DNA of 7,736 nt from Euryarchaeota archaeon UBA39 (GCA_002503045.1 DAQW01000133.1:1383-9118), one strand, 5' to 3'; counted from the stretch's first letter, positions 1 through 7,296 are shown. Numbers and translations are program-made. Notes: a model not told the origin generated them from the letters alone.

Positions 1-830
1 TCATCAGACCATCCATGTTCATCATCTCCAATCAATGGCCTTAATGGGTCTGCGGAAAGAGTAGTTTTCCCAGTTCCAGATAGCCCGAAGAAAACTGCAG
101 AGTCGCCATTTTCACCAATATTGGCAGAACAATGCATTGGTAAATGTCCTCGAGTAGGAAGAATATGATTCATAATCGAAAATATCGATTTTTTAATTTC
201 TCCAGCATACCTTGTCCCCCCAATTAGAATTAATCCATCTTCAAATGATATAATTACAAAAACGTCTGAATTAATCCCAGGAGTTCCTTTAGGGGCATGG
301 AAATTTGGTGCGTGAAGAATAGTAAATTCGGGCTTAATTTGTTTTATCTCTTCAGTAGTTATTCGAAGGAACATATTTCTTGCAAAAGAAGCATGCCATG
401 CATTCTCTGTTACCACCCTAAGTGGTAAGCGTAAACTTGGATTTGCACCACAAGCCAAATCTTCAATAAACAACTCGTTAACTGAATTAAGATGGTTTTG
501 AACCATTTTCTTCAATTCTAAATAATGACTTCTTTCTATTGGACGGTTAACGTCTCCCCACCATACAGCGTCAGTGTACGGCGTCTCATCAACAATAAAA
601 CGGTCATTTGGAGACCTACCAGTTCTTTCACCCGTTTCTGCGATGAAAACTCCGTGAGCAGTCAACCTACCTTCTTCTCTTCGAAGTGCATGAGAGATTA
701 GTTCTTCAGATTCAAGATTCCAGTGGACGTCTCCTTTAGGAGACAGCCCATGGGCTCCTAAACCGAGAGTTCCAGCGACACCAGCGGTGTCCAGCCGGGG
801 CAGGACCATGTCTTCGTGGCCCCCGACCAT
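1..830 (-). CDS. pckA: Phosphoenolpyruvate carboxykinase (ATP), N-terminal half, cut by the window edge
   Basis: The enzyme interconverts oxaloacetate plus ATP with phosphoenolpyruvate, CO2 and ADP in the cytoplasm (gluconeogenesis/anaplerosis). I read 276 residues from the ATG at 830-828; the family is usually about 530 long, so roughly half is missing beyond position 1. Visible motifs, in order: GERTGRSPNDRF (68-78) for substrate binding; VTENAWHASFARNMF (140-154); GGTRYAGEIKKSIF (204-217), whose second lysine matches the metal-binding K213 of the E. coli enzyme; LPMHCSAN (230-237) with the metal-binding histidine; P-loop GLSGTGKTTLS (249-259); and the kinase-2 motif LIGDDEHGW (266-274) with its Asp pair. 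All expected catalytic residues in this half are present. The N-terminus (VHWN, then WWGDVN at 90-95) resembles the short Thermus-type form. The start is uncertain: in-frame alternatives are a GTG at 848-846, directly after an in-frame TGA, and an ATG at 809-807. The gene diverges from its neighbour. The ATP-type rather than GTP-type identity is clear. Confidence 0.96.
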   Translation of the reverse strand, partial: MVGGHEDMVLPRLDTAGVAGTLGLGAHGLSPKGDVHWNLESEELISHALRREEGRLTAHGVFIAETGERTGRSPNDRFIVDETPYTDAVWWGDVNRPIERSHYLELKKMVQNHLNSVNELFIEDLACGANPSLRLPLRVVTENAWHASFARNMFLRITTEEIKQIKPEFTILHAPNFHAPKGTPGINSDVFVIISFEDGLILIGGTRYAGEIKKSIFSIMNHILPTRGHLPMHCSANIGENGDSAVFFGLSGTGKTTLSADPLRPLIGDDEHGWSD

Positions 831-925
831 ATCTTTCAATGATTCCACTCAAAAATCAACACATTATGGTTTTATTTGCATTTGTAGGTGATACCTTCAT
901 CCCACATATCTACTCATGACGTTAC
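831..925. promoter_or_regulatory. Divergent intergenic promoter region
   Basis: This 95-base spacer lies between two genes transcribed away from each other, so it should hold both promoters. The most TATA-like stretch is TTTTATTT at 870-877, which reads AAATAAAA on the minus strand. On the minus strand it lies about 25 bases upstream of the possible GTG start of pckA at 848, and about 43 upstream of the ATG at 830. On the plus strand it lies about 50 bases upstream of the ATG at 926, which would give a leader of around 25 bases. No convincing Shine-Dalgarno sequence precedes either start, so leaderless or short-leader transcripts are plausible. The promoter assignment is inference from spacing and base composition. 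Confidence 0.4.
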
Positions 926-3900
926 ATGACAGGTCCCCGTAAGGAGGAGGACCGCTTTCTTGAAGAAAGAAAGTTTGAAACGTCCCAGTCAATAGATTTG
1001 GGCGATTTAATTGAAGAAGCTAAAGAAGCGATATCTTCTATCCAAAATAACATTCTTCCAGAAAAAGTCGTTAAAGAAAAGTCAGATGATGCCATTGGTG
1101 ATTTTTTTGATCCATTTACTTCTGATGATGGAAGTGGGCCTGGCCGAGTCATGAAAGATGGATCAGTCCCAATTGCCCCTGAATCGGATTTTGTTTCTGA
1201 TTTAGCGATTCAAGGAGAAGTACGGTTAAGTTGGGGTTTGATGGCAGCAATGATTTCAGTATATTCTGCCATTTCAATTTTAGTTGGTACAGTAGTGCCT
1301 GATCCTCAATATGCATTTTTTGGATTATTATTTTTAGCAATCTTTGGTTTTGTTTTAGGGGAGCGCTGGATTCCACGTCCTGCAATGTATCAACTTGGTG
1401 TAGTTTGGCTAATTATAGCAATGAAAATTCTTTATGGATTAGCGATTGAATTACATTCTTGGACATTGTTTGGTGTTTTCCCATTGAACGATTCTGGCTT
1501 AGGAATTACACTTCTACTTCTTGTCGTACTAAATATTGTAGTAGCATATCGTTACAATGAGGATGCAATTGCTGCGCAAGCAGTTCTTGTTTTATTGGCC
1601 ATTTCTTCAACAGTTGGTTCTTTTGGAGGAGAACTTGGTGTTGCTGGAATGATTCTCGGAGCAACAGTTCTTTTCCATCTTTTAGCTCTACATAGGGAGA
1701 GCGGAAATCTTGCATCTTTGGGTATTGCTGCATCGAATCTGTGGATTGGAATGCATGCCTTGACACCTGGTTTTGATTTAGGGTCTCTCCGAGTTTTACC
1801 ACTAGATACACCCATGGTCCTTTTTCTATTGTTGATTTTAACTAATTCAATTAATGCTGCCATGGCATCTAGGTTTTCATCATCGGAAAATTGGTTCTCT
1901 TCTGGATTGAATGCAGTTGGTTTAGGCAAACCTGCCCTATGGTCTGTTTCTGTAGGATTAGGAATGATTGGGGCGTTAATGGCAATTGCAGCAAACCGTG
2001 ATGATTCATCATATGCTCTTGCAATGGTTACGGGATTATTGGCCGTGTTTAGCGGATCTTATCTTACAGTTCGAGGTGTAGATCCTAAACGAATAATTGG
2101 ACTAAATGGAGTTGGATTAGTTTCACTATTATTTCTTTTAATTTTACTTGATTCATCTCGATTCGATATCCAATTGCCTATAGATGCATATGCCCTTTTC
2201 ACATTTGGTGCAGCGTTGATTGCAGGATGGTTATTGATTGCAAATCAAGAAAATGTTTCTGATCGAGTCCTATGGACAGGAGCAGTAGTAGTAGTAATTC
2301 TTCTTACTGTTTTACTTCCTGCGAAATCATCTGAGACAGGTGGAGATGGGGGAGCAATTCTTTCATTATGTATTTCAGTCTTAATGGCTGGTTCTGCTTA
2401 TCTTGCTGTTCGTCGTAAATCCCCGAGTTTGGTTGGAATCGTTTCACTTCTTCCTTGGATATGGGTTATTGCGGTCAATGTTCTTTCATCTTCGTTTGAA
2501 ACATTAGTTGTCACAAATGATATTAATGCAACTTCTCCAATTGTTTTGGAAGCAATACCTGTTGTAATGATGCTTTCTTTTAGTTCCTTATTACAGTTGA
2601 TAGTAAATTTGGATTCTCCAGATGGAGGGATCAATTTAGCCGATCGTTTCTTGGGAACTCAAGATATTTCCGCACGTTTACGTGATTCAGGATTAATGAA
2701 AGTCTGGAATCTTGGTTTTGTTATAGGGATAATAGCCATTCTTTTTGTTTCTAAATCATCTGGAATGACTGGAACATTGTTACTTATTTTGTTGGGGAGT
2801 TTTCTAGGGATTCACGTTGGCTCTGAATTCGCAGAACGTCATCAAGGAAACCCTCGTTTTCTACTAATTCTTTCAGGGGTTACCACATATGTTTTGATGT
2901 GGAGACATGGAATGTACGAATATTTTGTTCCTCTGCTTACTGGGTTGACGTTGATACTAGGTTTCGGTCGTAGAGGAAAGGGTGGAGAGGATGGAATACA
3001 TATTGTCAACATGTCAATTCTAACTTTTGCAATTTTAATTTGGGGTTCTTCATCGTCTAGGACGTCAATTTCTTCTTTAACAGGGCCAATCGAATTACCA
3101 TTTGATTTTACTACATGGATTATTTTATTGTGCGTGATTGCCACAGTTTCAATATATATCCCTCGTATTTCAAAATTGGAAAATATACTCCGTCCTGCAA
3201 TTTCAGCACTAATTCTCTTAGTTGCAACCATCGTTTCTCTTCTAATCTCTGCCCAAGATCCATTTTCTCTTGGAATTGCAGGATTGATGTTTGTTGTTTC
3301 TACGATAATGATTGCAATTAATGGCGAAATTCGATCAGAATTAAAACAAGTTACTCGAAGAGATGAACAATTACGTGTAATTCTTCAATCACAACAGATG
3401 ATTTTGAATTCATCTGAAGCAAGTTCCGACAATTCTGAGACTCGCATCCTTGGTTTTTCTAGTGAAGAAGAAGCTATTTTAGCCCAAAATATAGAGCCAG
3501 TAGAACGTTCATCAATTGCATCAAGTATTTCTGATTCAGGTATGAAAATGATTAATCCTAAATTGATAGAACTCCAGGAGAAGCAACGCAGAAGATCAAA
3601 AACCACAGATACAAGTGGCCAAATGGATCTTTTTATTGGTGATATCCACCATCGTCCAATAGTTGTACTTTCTTTCATTGCAGTAATGTTAATTGGAGGA
3701 ATAGGGATATCTTTGTTCTCATCTCAACTTACATCAATTGCATTAGTATTGATTGGCGTTCAATCTATGATTTTGATTAGTATTTCGCGATCTAGGGCTA
3801 AAACTCACCATCTAAACCTTCCAGATTTTCTTGGTGTTGAAACCCCTATTGCGTTAACTATGGTCGGATTATCATTAATCGCTGGCTTGGGGTCTAATGG

Positions 3901-4837
3901 CGTTGCAGCAAGTTTGAATTTTCAAACACCTTTGATGATTGTTGGTGTAATGAATTCACTTCTTGCAGTCATGTCTTTGTTTGGGCGTTCTGATATTGCT
4001 AAACGTCTGCCTAGTATTTTGGAAATGTTCATTGTAACTTTGTTGATTTCTAGATTATTGGGAATACCATTGAATTCGACACCTATGCTACTACAAGTAA
4101 ATCCATTTGCTGATGGAAGTAGTTTAATTGGGTGGGTTCTAGTTTGGTTAATTCTTGAATTCTTATTACTATCTTCTGCAATGGTTTGGGATTGGATTGA
4201 AGGCCGTCGAAGGTCATTGAAATTACCAGATCATAGGAGTGCATCTGGAAGAGCCACATGGGCTGCTATGGTTACCATGCTTTCTTTTGGACCAGCTGGA
4301 TTGTTGGCTAGTTTCATTGGTTTACGTAGAGGACTTCAATGGACTCAGCCGGCAGCAGTAACTGGAACGATTCTGTCACTTTCAGCAGCATTATTTGCAT
4401 TCACTGCATGGGTTCCTGATTTCAGTGAATATTATCATTGGGTAATCATTACAATTGGTATTATTTGCCTCTTTGGATTAGTTTGGAGCCATAGTGAAAG
4501 CAAGAAAATTTGGACTTCTACATTTACTATAAATGCCCACATATTACTTGTTTTAGGAGTAATTATTGCTCCATTCCCTCCCGTGACTCTTCTAGCAATA
4601 TTATTACTTCTCTCTACTTGTACTTGGGTAGTTGGCATCCTTCAATTACGAAAAGGAATGCGATTCTGGGGGGCCAGTGATTTGGTGTTTGCAGGTATGG
4701 CCGGCATCCTAACTATGGGAAGTGATTTGTTAGATCCAACTACTGCGTTTGTGGCATTAGTGGCTCTTGCAATAGAATTGGGAATTGTGGTTTGGTTGGC
4801 TCAGAAACACCAAGAAGCCATGTTATCTTCCGAATGA
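926..4837 (+). CDS. Giant polytopic membrane protein, about 37 transmembrane segments, family unknown
   Basis: I do not recognise this 1303-residue protein. Residues 1-98 are soluble and acidic with no signal peptide. Hydrophobic segments then run from about 102 to 799 (around 24 helices), followed by a charged linker (about 800-909) containing a basic, coiled-coil-like stretch (IELQEKQRRRSK, 881-892). A second block (about 910-1292, some 13 helices) and a short tail follow. Positive charges fall on alternate loops (GERWIPRP 145-152, RRKSP 496-500, GRRGKGG 681-687, EGRRRSLK 1092-1099), which predicts both ends and the linker in the cytoplasm. One stretch near 1110-1133, with a GPAG turn, fits this topology only as a tight hairpin. 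No transporter, protease, glycosyltransferase or ATPase motif is visible. The overall look resembles very long multi-helix proteins such as DUF2339, but I see no specific match. The ATG at 926 is the first in-frame Met; the next is residue 76. It leads a co-directional run, with the FKBP-like gene 58 bases downstream. Confidence 0.9.
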   Translation: MTGPRKEEDRFLEERKFETSQSIDLGDLIEEAKEAISSIQNNILPEKVVKEKSDDAIGDFFDPFTSDDGSGPGRVMKDGSVPIAPESDFVSDLAIQGEVRLSWGLMAAMISVYSAISILVGTVVPDPQYAFFGLLFLAIFGFVLGERWIPRPAMYQLGVVWLIIAMKILYGLAIELHSWTLFGVFPLNDSGLGITLLLLVVLNIVVAYRYNEDAIAAQAVLVLLAISSTVGSFGGELGVAGMILGATVLFHLLALHRESGNLASLGIAASNLWIGMHALTPGFDLGSLRVLPLDTPMVLFLLLILTNSINAAMASRFSSSENWFSSGLNAVGLGKPALWSVSVGLGMIGALMAIAANRDDSSYALAMVTGLLAVFSGSYLTVRGVDPKRIIGLNGVGLVSLLFLLILLDSSRFDIQLPIDAYALFTFGAALIAGWLLIANQENVSDRVLWTGAVVVVILLTVLLPAKSSETGGDGGAILSLCISVLMAGSAYLAVRRKSPSLVGIVSLLPWIWVIAVNVLSSSFETLVVTNDINATSPIVLEAIPVVMMLSFSSLLQLIVNLDSPDGGINLADRFLGTQDISARLRDSGLMKVWNLGFVIGIIAILFVSKSSGMTGTLLLILLGSFLGIHVGSEFAERHQGNPRFLLILSGVTTYVLMWRHGMYEYFVPLLTGLTLILGFGRRGKGGEDGIHIVNMSILTFAILIWGSSSSRTSISSLTGPIELPFDFTTWIILLCVIATVSIYIPRISKLENILRPAISALILLVATIVSLLISAQDPFSLGIAGLMFVVSTIMIAINGEIRSELKQVTRRDEQLRVILQSQQMILNSSEASSDNSETRILGFSSEEEAILAQNIEPVERSSIASSISDSGMKMINPKLIELQEKQRRRSKTTDTSGQMDLFIGDIHHRPIVVLSFIAVMLIGGIGISLFSSQLTSIALVLIGVQSMILISISRSRAKTHHLNLPDFLGVETPIALTMVGLSLIAGLGSNGVAASLNFQTPLMIVGVMNSLLAVMSLFGRSDIAKRLPSILEMFIVTLLISRLLGIPLNSTPMLLQVNPFADGSSLIGWVLVWLILEFLLLSSAMVWDWIEGRRRSLKLPDHRSASGRATWAAMVTMLSFGPAGLLASFIGLRRGLQWTQPAAVTGTILSLSAALFAFTAWVPDFSEYYHWVIITIGIICLFGLVWSHSESKKIWTSTFTINAHILLVLGVIIAPFPPVTLLAILLLLSTCTWVVGILQLRKGMRFWGASDLVFAGMAGILTMGSDLLDPTTAFVALVALAIELGIVVWLAQKHQEAMLSSE

Positions 4838-4895
4838 ACTTCTTTCAAATCTTGTAACGGATAGGTTGATGATGGCATCATGGGAGTAAGGACTG
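4838..4895 (+). promoter_or_regulatory. Spacer with small palindrome and ribosome binding site
   Basis: This 58-base gap separates the giant membrane protein gene from the FKBP-like gene. It holds a perfect 6-base inverted repeat around one central base, ATGATGGCATCAT, at 4869-4881, followed by GGAG at 4883-4886. The GGAG sits nine bases before the ATG at 4896, good spacing for a Shine-Dalgarno sequence, and it supports that start over the in-frame ATG at 4911. No poly-T terminator is seen, so read-through from the upstream gene is likely. The palindrome could be an operator or chance. Confidence 0.4.
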
Positions 4896-5843
4896 ATGCC
4901 CGGTTCATGGATGGCGGACACCTCTGAAGAGGAAGAGCACCCTACTGTTCCCTTAGGTATTAATGAAATGACAATTCCTAGAATTGCATTAGTTATGTCA
5001 GTAGTCACATTATCTGCACTTTTGGTCATGACATCAATAGTCGGTTGGTCTGTCTACACATTTTTGAATGATTTCGAAGATTCATTGGATTCTGGCGACC
5101 CTGCAGTTCTTCTGGTAGACGGACGATGGAGTTGGGAGGCACATTTGTTGTTTGATACCTGTTCTCCTTTAGCCGATGGATGGTTAATGCCTGAGAATTT
5201 AAGTGCTCAAGATGATGTATTTTTCTATCCAGGTGATTTAACTTGTGATTGGTCTCATCAAGGTTCAGGGGATCATGCGGTAGTAGTATTATACAATAGA
5301 GGCCAGAATAATATCGACCTAATGTTAAGTTTAGATTCTTCATCGGTGGTTTTCTCTGAAAGCGGAGAATCTACTTTGCTTCTTTCAGGTTTTGGGGCTA
5401 ATTCTACATTTTTTGCACCATTAGATTTGTTGGAGGATGTCGATGAGGAGACAGTTATGCTGAATGCTTCTCACGTTACTGTGATGGATGCTGTTGTCTC
5501 TTTAGAGATTAATATCATGCGTGATAGCAATCAAGAGCCAGTTCATAGCGATGAAGGAGAATCAATGCAAGTTCATTATCGAGTCTGGAATGCAGATAAT
5601 GAATCACTTCTTGATGAAGGTGATTTGCCAGTCAATGCTGGTGATGATTCAAGATATATTGATGGTTTTGGATGGTCTGCTTTAGGACTTGATATTGGCC
5701 AAGATAGAGGATTACTTTCCCCAGGATCAAGTCATGTTACATTATTGCCCCCCGCTATCGCTTATGGCGGCAACGAAGGTCACTTTTTGCAGGATTCTTG
5801 GCTTAGATTTGAACTAGAAATAACCAGTCTTACTGCTATATAA
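4896..5843 (+). CDS. Membrane-anchored extracytoplasmic protein with divergent FKBP-type prolyl isomerase domain
   Basis: This 315-residue protein has a short acidic cytoplasmic N-terminus (EEEE, 11-14) and one membrane anchor (about 28-56). The rest should face outward, because no basic cluster follows the anchor. Residues about 70-210 form a beta-rich domain with two cysteines (C89 in DTCSP, C117 in LTCDW) that could form a disulfide. Residues about 220-313 follow the FKBP pattern: a GESMQVHY strand (221-228) like GQTCVVHY of FKBP12, LLD (238-240) at the FD position, SPGSSHV (275-281) for the ..VGQ.. turn, LLPPAIAYGG (283-292) for the I-P-P-x-x-A-Y-G motif, and a closing LRFELEITSL strand (303-312). 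About eight extra residues lie before the SPG turn, and the W59 equivalent is unclear (F258 or W260), so isomerase activity is uncertain. FKBPs catalyse proline cis-trans isomerisation and act as chaperones; here the substrate would be surface or exported proteins. The domain call is by eye only. Confidence 0.82.
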   Translation: MPGSWMADTSEEEEHPTVPLGINEMTIPRIALVMSVVTLSALLVMTSIVGWSVYTFLNDFEDSLDSGDPAVLLVDGRWSWEAHLLFDTCSPLADGWLMPENLSAQDDVFFYPGDLTCDWSHQGSGDHAVVVLYNRGQNNIDLMLSLDSSSVVFSESGESTLLLSGFGANSTFFAPLDLLEDVDEETVMLNASHVTVMDAVVSLEINIMRDSNQEPVHSDEGESMQVHYRVWNADNESLLDEGDLPVNAGDDSRYIDGFGWSALGLDIGQDRGLLSPGSSHVTLLPPAIAYGGNEGHFLQDSWLRFELEITSLTAI

Positions 5844-5885
5844 TCAACCCGAAACCCCCATACCTCAATACTTGTAGAGAGTACC
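5844..5885 (+). other. Short spacer between FKBP-like and methyltransferase genes
   Basis: This 42-base spacer shows no terminator-like poly-T run, no clear TATA box and only a weak purine stretch (GAGAG) before the ATG at 5886. Co-transcription of the two flanking genes is therefore the simplest reading. Confidence 0.4.
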
Positions 5886-7193
5886 ATGAGCGACTCCCAT
5901 CGAGCCTTGGAATGTGATGGTCGTGCTCAGTCTTGGGCGACACGAAAAACTGCAGCTAAATCCCAGAGAAAGGGTGAACCTGAAGTACATATGACGGATT
6001 TAATGCGCCGCCTTTCTACTCCATGGTCTATTGCAACAGAGAGGGCCGCACGAATTGTTGATGCAAATCTTCCTCCAGGATTAATTCTTGATCCAGCAGT
6101 AGGTTCTGGTATCCATTTAGCATCAATTTGCCTTGCAACAAATAGAGTAGGCCTAGGAATTGAACTCGATGAAGAGGCAGCTCGATTTTCAGCAGCGAAT
6201 ATGAACCGTTTACTTCTCAAAGGAAAAGATCCAGGTCGAATTGCTCATCGAATTTTAATCGGTGATGGTGTTGATGCATCTGGCGCATTATCTTGCCTCC
6301 ATACGTCATTGAAATCAGGAGGTGTAGCAGCAACTCCTCCTATTGCCATGCTTCATGTCGACCCTGCACGTCCATTAGATGCACAAAATCATACATTAGA
6401 CGAAATGGCGCCCCCCTTGCGTCCTTTATTGGAAGCATGGCTACCACATATGGAAACTGATGATAGGGGTCCTGCTTTACTTCTCGATCTTTCTCCTAGA
6501 TTATCAAAAAAGCAACGAGCTGAAGTTGACAATATTTTAGATGAGTTAACTCCAGATGTTAACAGAACATGGGAATGGCTTTCTCAAGGAGGAGGAAGGA
6601 TAGATCGCCTTTCAGTATGGGTTGGACCTTTAGCATCAGAAGATAATTTCAGGTCTATTCGTATGGGTCCTTCGTCAGTAGAATCTATGGTATCATCAAC
6701 CGAACAATCTCTCTTTATTTCTGAGAAGAAAACTATGCCTCCTAGTTTTGATGATTGGATTGTAGTAGTTGATCCATCTATTGTTGAATCTCGATTACAT
6801 GTTGATTGGTTAAGTACTCATCTCAATGATACATATAATCCCATTTGGCAACGCGCGAATTTACGTCGTCCGGTCTTAGTAAGCAAATCACCCCCTCCTT
6901 CAACTTTGATTTCTGATCCATTTGTTGTCGCAGTAGGTAGAGTAGTAGCACACCGATTAAGCGCCCCAAATATGGAGAATGCCCCAACGGTTGCCCGGGC
7001 CGCAGAACGTGCAGGAATCGGACATCTAGTTCTTCGATGTGAAGTAGACCCTGAACTCCATCCAAAAATTCAGAAGCGTTTGAATAAAGCTCTCAAAGGT
7101 GTTGAAGGTTCTCGAGGATTTGTTATTGATATTCCAGTCAGTAGTCGTGATGGTGGGTGGCACGTAAATTTCGTTACTTGCTCTGAGAATTGA
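5886..7193 (+). CDS. Class I SAM-dependent methyltransferase, THUMP-like-domain type
   Basis: The 435 residues show a Rossmann methyltransferase core: motif I ILDPAVGSG (67-75) for SAM, the acidic strand-2 motif GIELDEEA (91-98), IGDGVD (125-130), and motif IV HVDPARP (157-163) at the catalytic position. After the core come PPLRPLLEAW (176-185), LLDLSPRLS (199-207), and EWLSQGGGRIDRLSVWVGP (230-248). The segment WIVVVDPSIVESRLHVDWLS (291-310) then parallels the 'EPDPAVIRAGL' stretch of class I methyltransferases with a THUMP-like C-terminal domain (related to PG_1098). A basic RNA-binding-like end follows (380-430). The family is generally thought to act on RNA, but the substrate here is unknown; DPAR is not the NPPY of N6-adenine enzymes. 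The basic N-terminal 35 residues may be an extension; an ATG at 5991 is an alternative start, and only a weak GAGAG precedes the ATG at 5886. The gene lies 42 bases after the FKBP-like gene and 106 before rps13. Confidence 0.85.
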   Translation: MSDSHRALECDGRAQSWATRKTAAKSQRKGEPEVHMTDLMRRLSTPWSIATERAARIVDANLPPGLILDPAVGSGIHLASICLATNRVGLGIELDEEAARFSAANMNRLLLKGKDPGRIAHRILIGDGVDASGALSCLHTSLKSGGVAATPPIAMLHVDPARPLDAQNHTLDEMAPPLRPLLEAWLPHMETDDRGPALLLDLSPRLSKKQRAEVDNILDELTPDVNRTWEWLSQGGGRIDRLSVWVGPLASEDNFRSIRMGPSSVESMVSSTEQSLFISEKKTMPPSFDDWIVVVDPSIVESRLHVDWLSTHLNDTYNPIWQRANLRRPVLVSKSPPPSTLISDPFVVAVGRVVAHRLSAPNMENAPTVARAAERAGIGHLVLRCEVDPELHPKIQKRLNKALKGVEGSRGFVIDIPVSSRDGGWHVNFVTCSEN

Positions 7194-7264
7194 GTCGAAA
7201 TGAAACCTTGTGACTATCGTTCCTTTGAAATAGGGGATTCAAGTCGGGAGCCTGCCTATATGGC

Positions 7265-7280
7265 CACTGGGCGACCAGTG
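7265..7280 (+). promoter_or_regulatory. Hairpin with GNRA tetraloop in rps13 leader
   Basis: CACTGG at 7265-7270 pairs perfectly with CCAGTG at 7275-7280 around the loop GCGA, a member of the stable GNRA tetraloop class. The stem ends 19 bases before the rps13 start codon. It is not followed by a T-run, so it is unlikely to be a terminator. A role in translation control or in protein binding is possible but unproven. Confidence 0.45.
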
Positions 7281-7283
7281 AAC

Positions 7284-7296
7284 ACGGGGGAACCGT
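7284..7296 (+). promoter_or_regulatory. Small hairpin overlapping the G-rich ribosome-binding region of rps13
   Basis: ACGG at 7284-7287 can pair with CCGT at 7293-7296 around GGGAA. The run GGGGG at 7286-7290, the only Shine-Dalgarno-like sequence before the ATG at 7300, lies partly in the stem and partly in the loop. With a four-base stem this is weak evidence on its own. It follows the stronger tetraloop hairpin after only three bases. Confidence 0.3.

Noticed and set aside
1552..1929. Antisense open frame of 125 codons within the giant membrane protein gene
   Set aside because: It has no recognisable domain and lies wholly opposite a long, consistent hydrophobic coding frame, so it looks like a shadow.
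2284..2296. GTA trinucleotide repeat
   Set aside because: It is short and encodes a run of valines within a membrane helix, so coding constraint explains it.
2842..3231. Antisense open frame of 129 codons
   Set aside because: It mirrors membrane-helix codons of the real gene, lacks a ribosome binding site and resembles no protein family I know.
4869..4889. Tiny frame ATG-ATG through TAA before the FKBP-like gene, as an upstream leader peptide
   Set aside because: It has only six sense codons, no ribosome binding site of its own, and probably reflects the palindrome.
5927..6220. Antisense open frame over the methyltransferase SAM-binding region
   Set aside because: The plus strand carries clear methyltransferase motifs here; the antisense reading has none.
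7200..7292. Possible tRNA gene upstream of rps13, suggested by TTCAAGTC near 7240
   Set aside because: The flanking bases (GGGGA and GGGAG) do not pair to form a T-arm, and no acceptor stem or anticodon arm can be drawn on either strand.
7265..7296. Hairpins read as a transcription terminator for the methyltransferase gene
   Set aside because: No T-run follows; archaeal terminators are mainly poly-T, and the structures sit immediately before a start codon.
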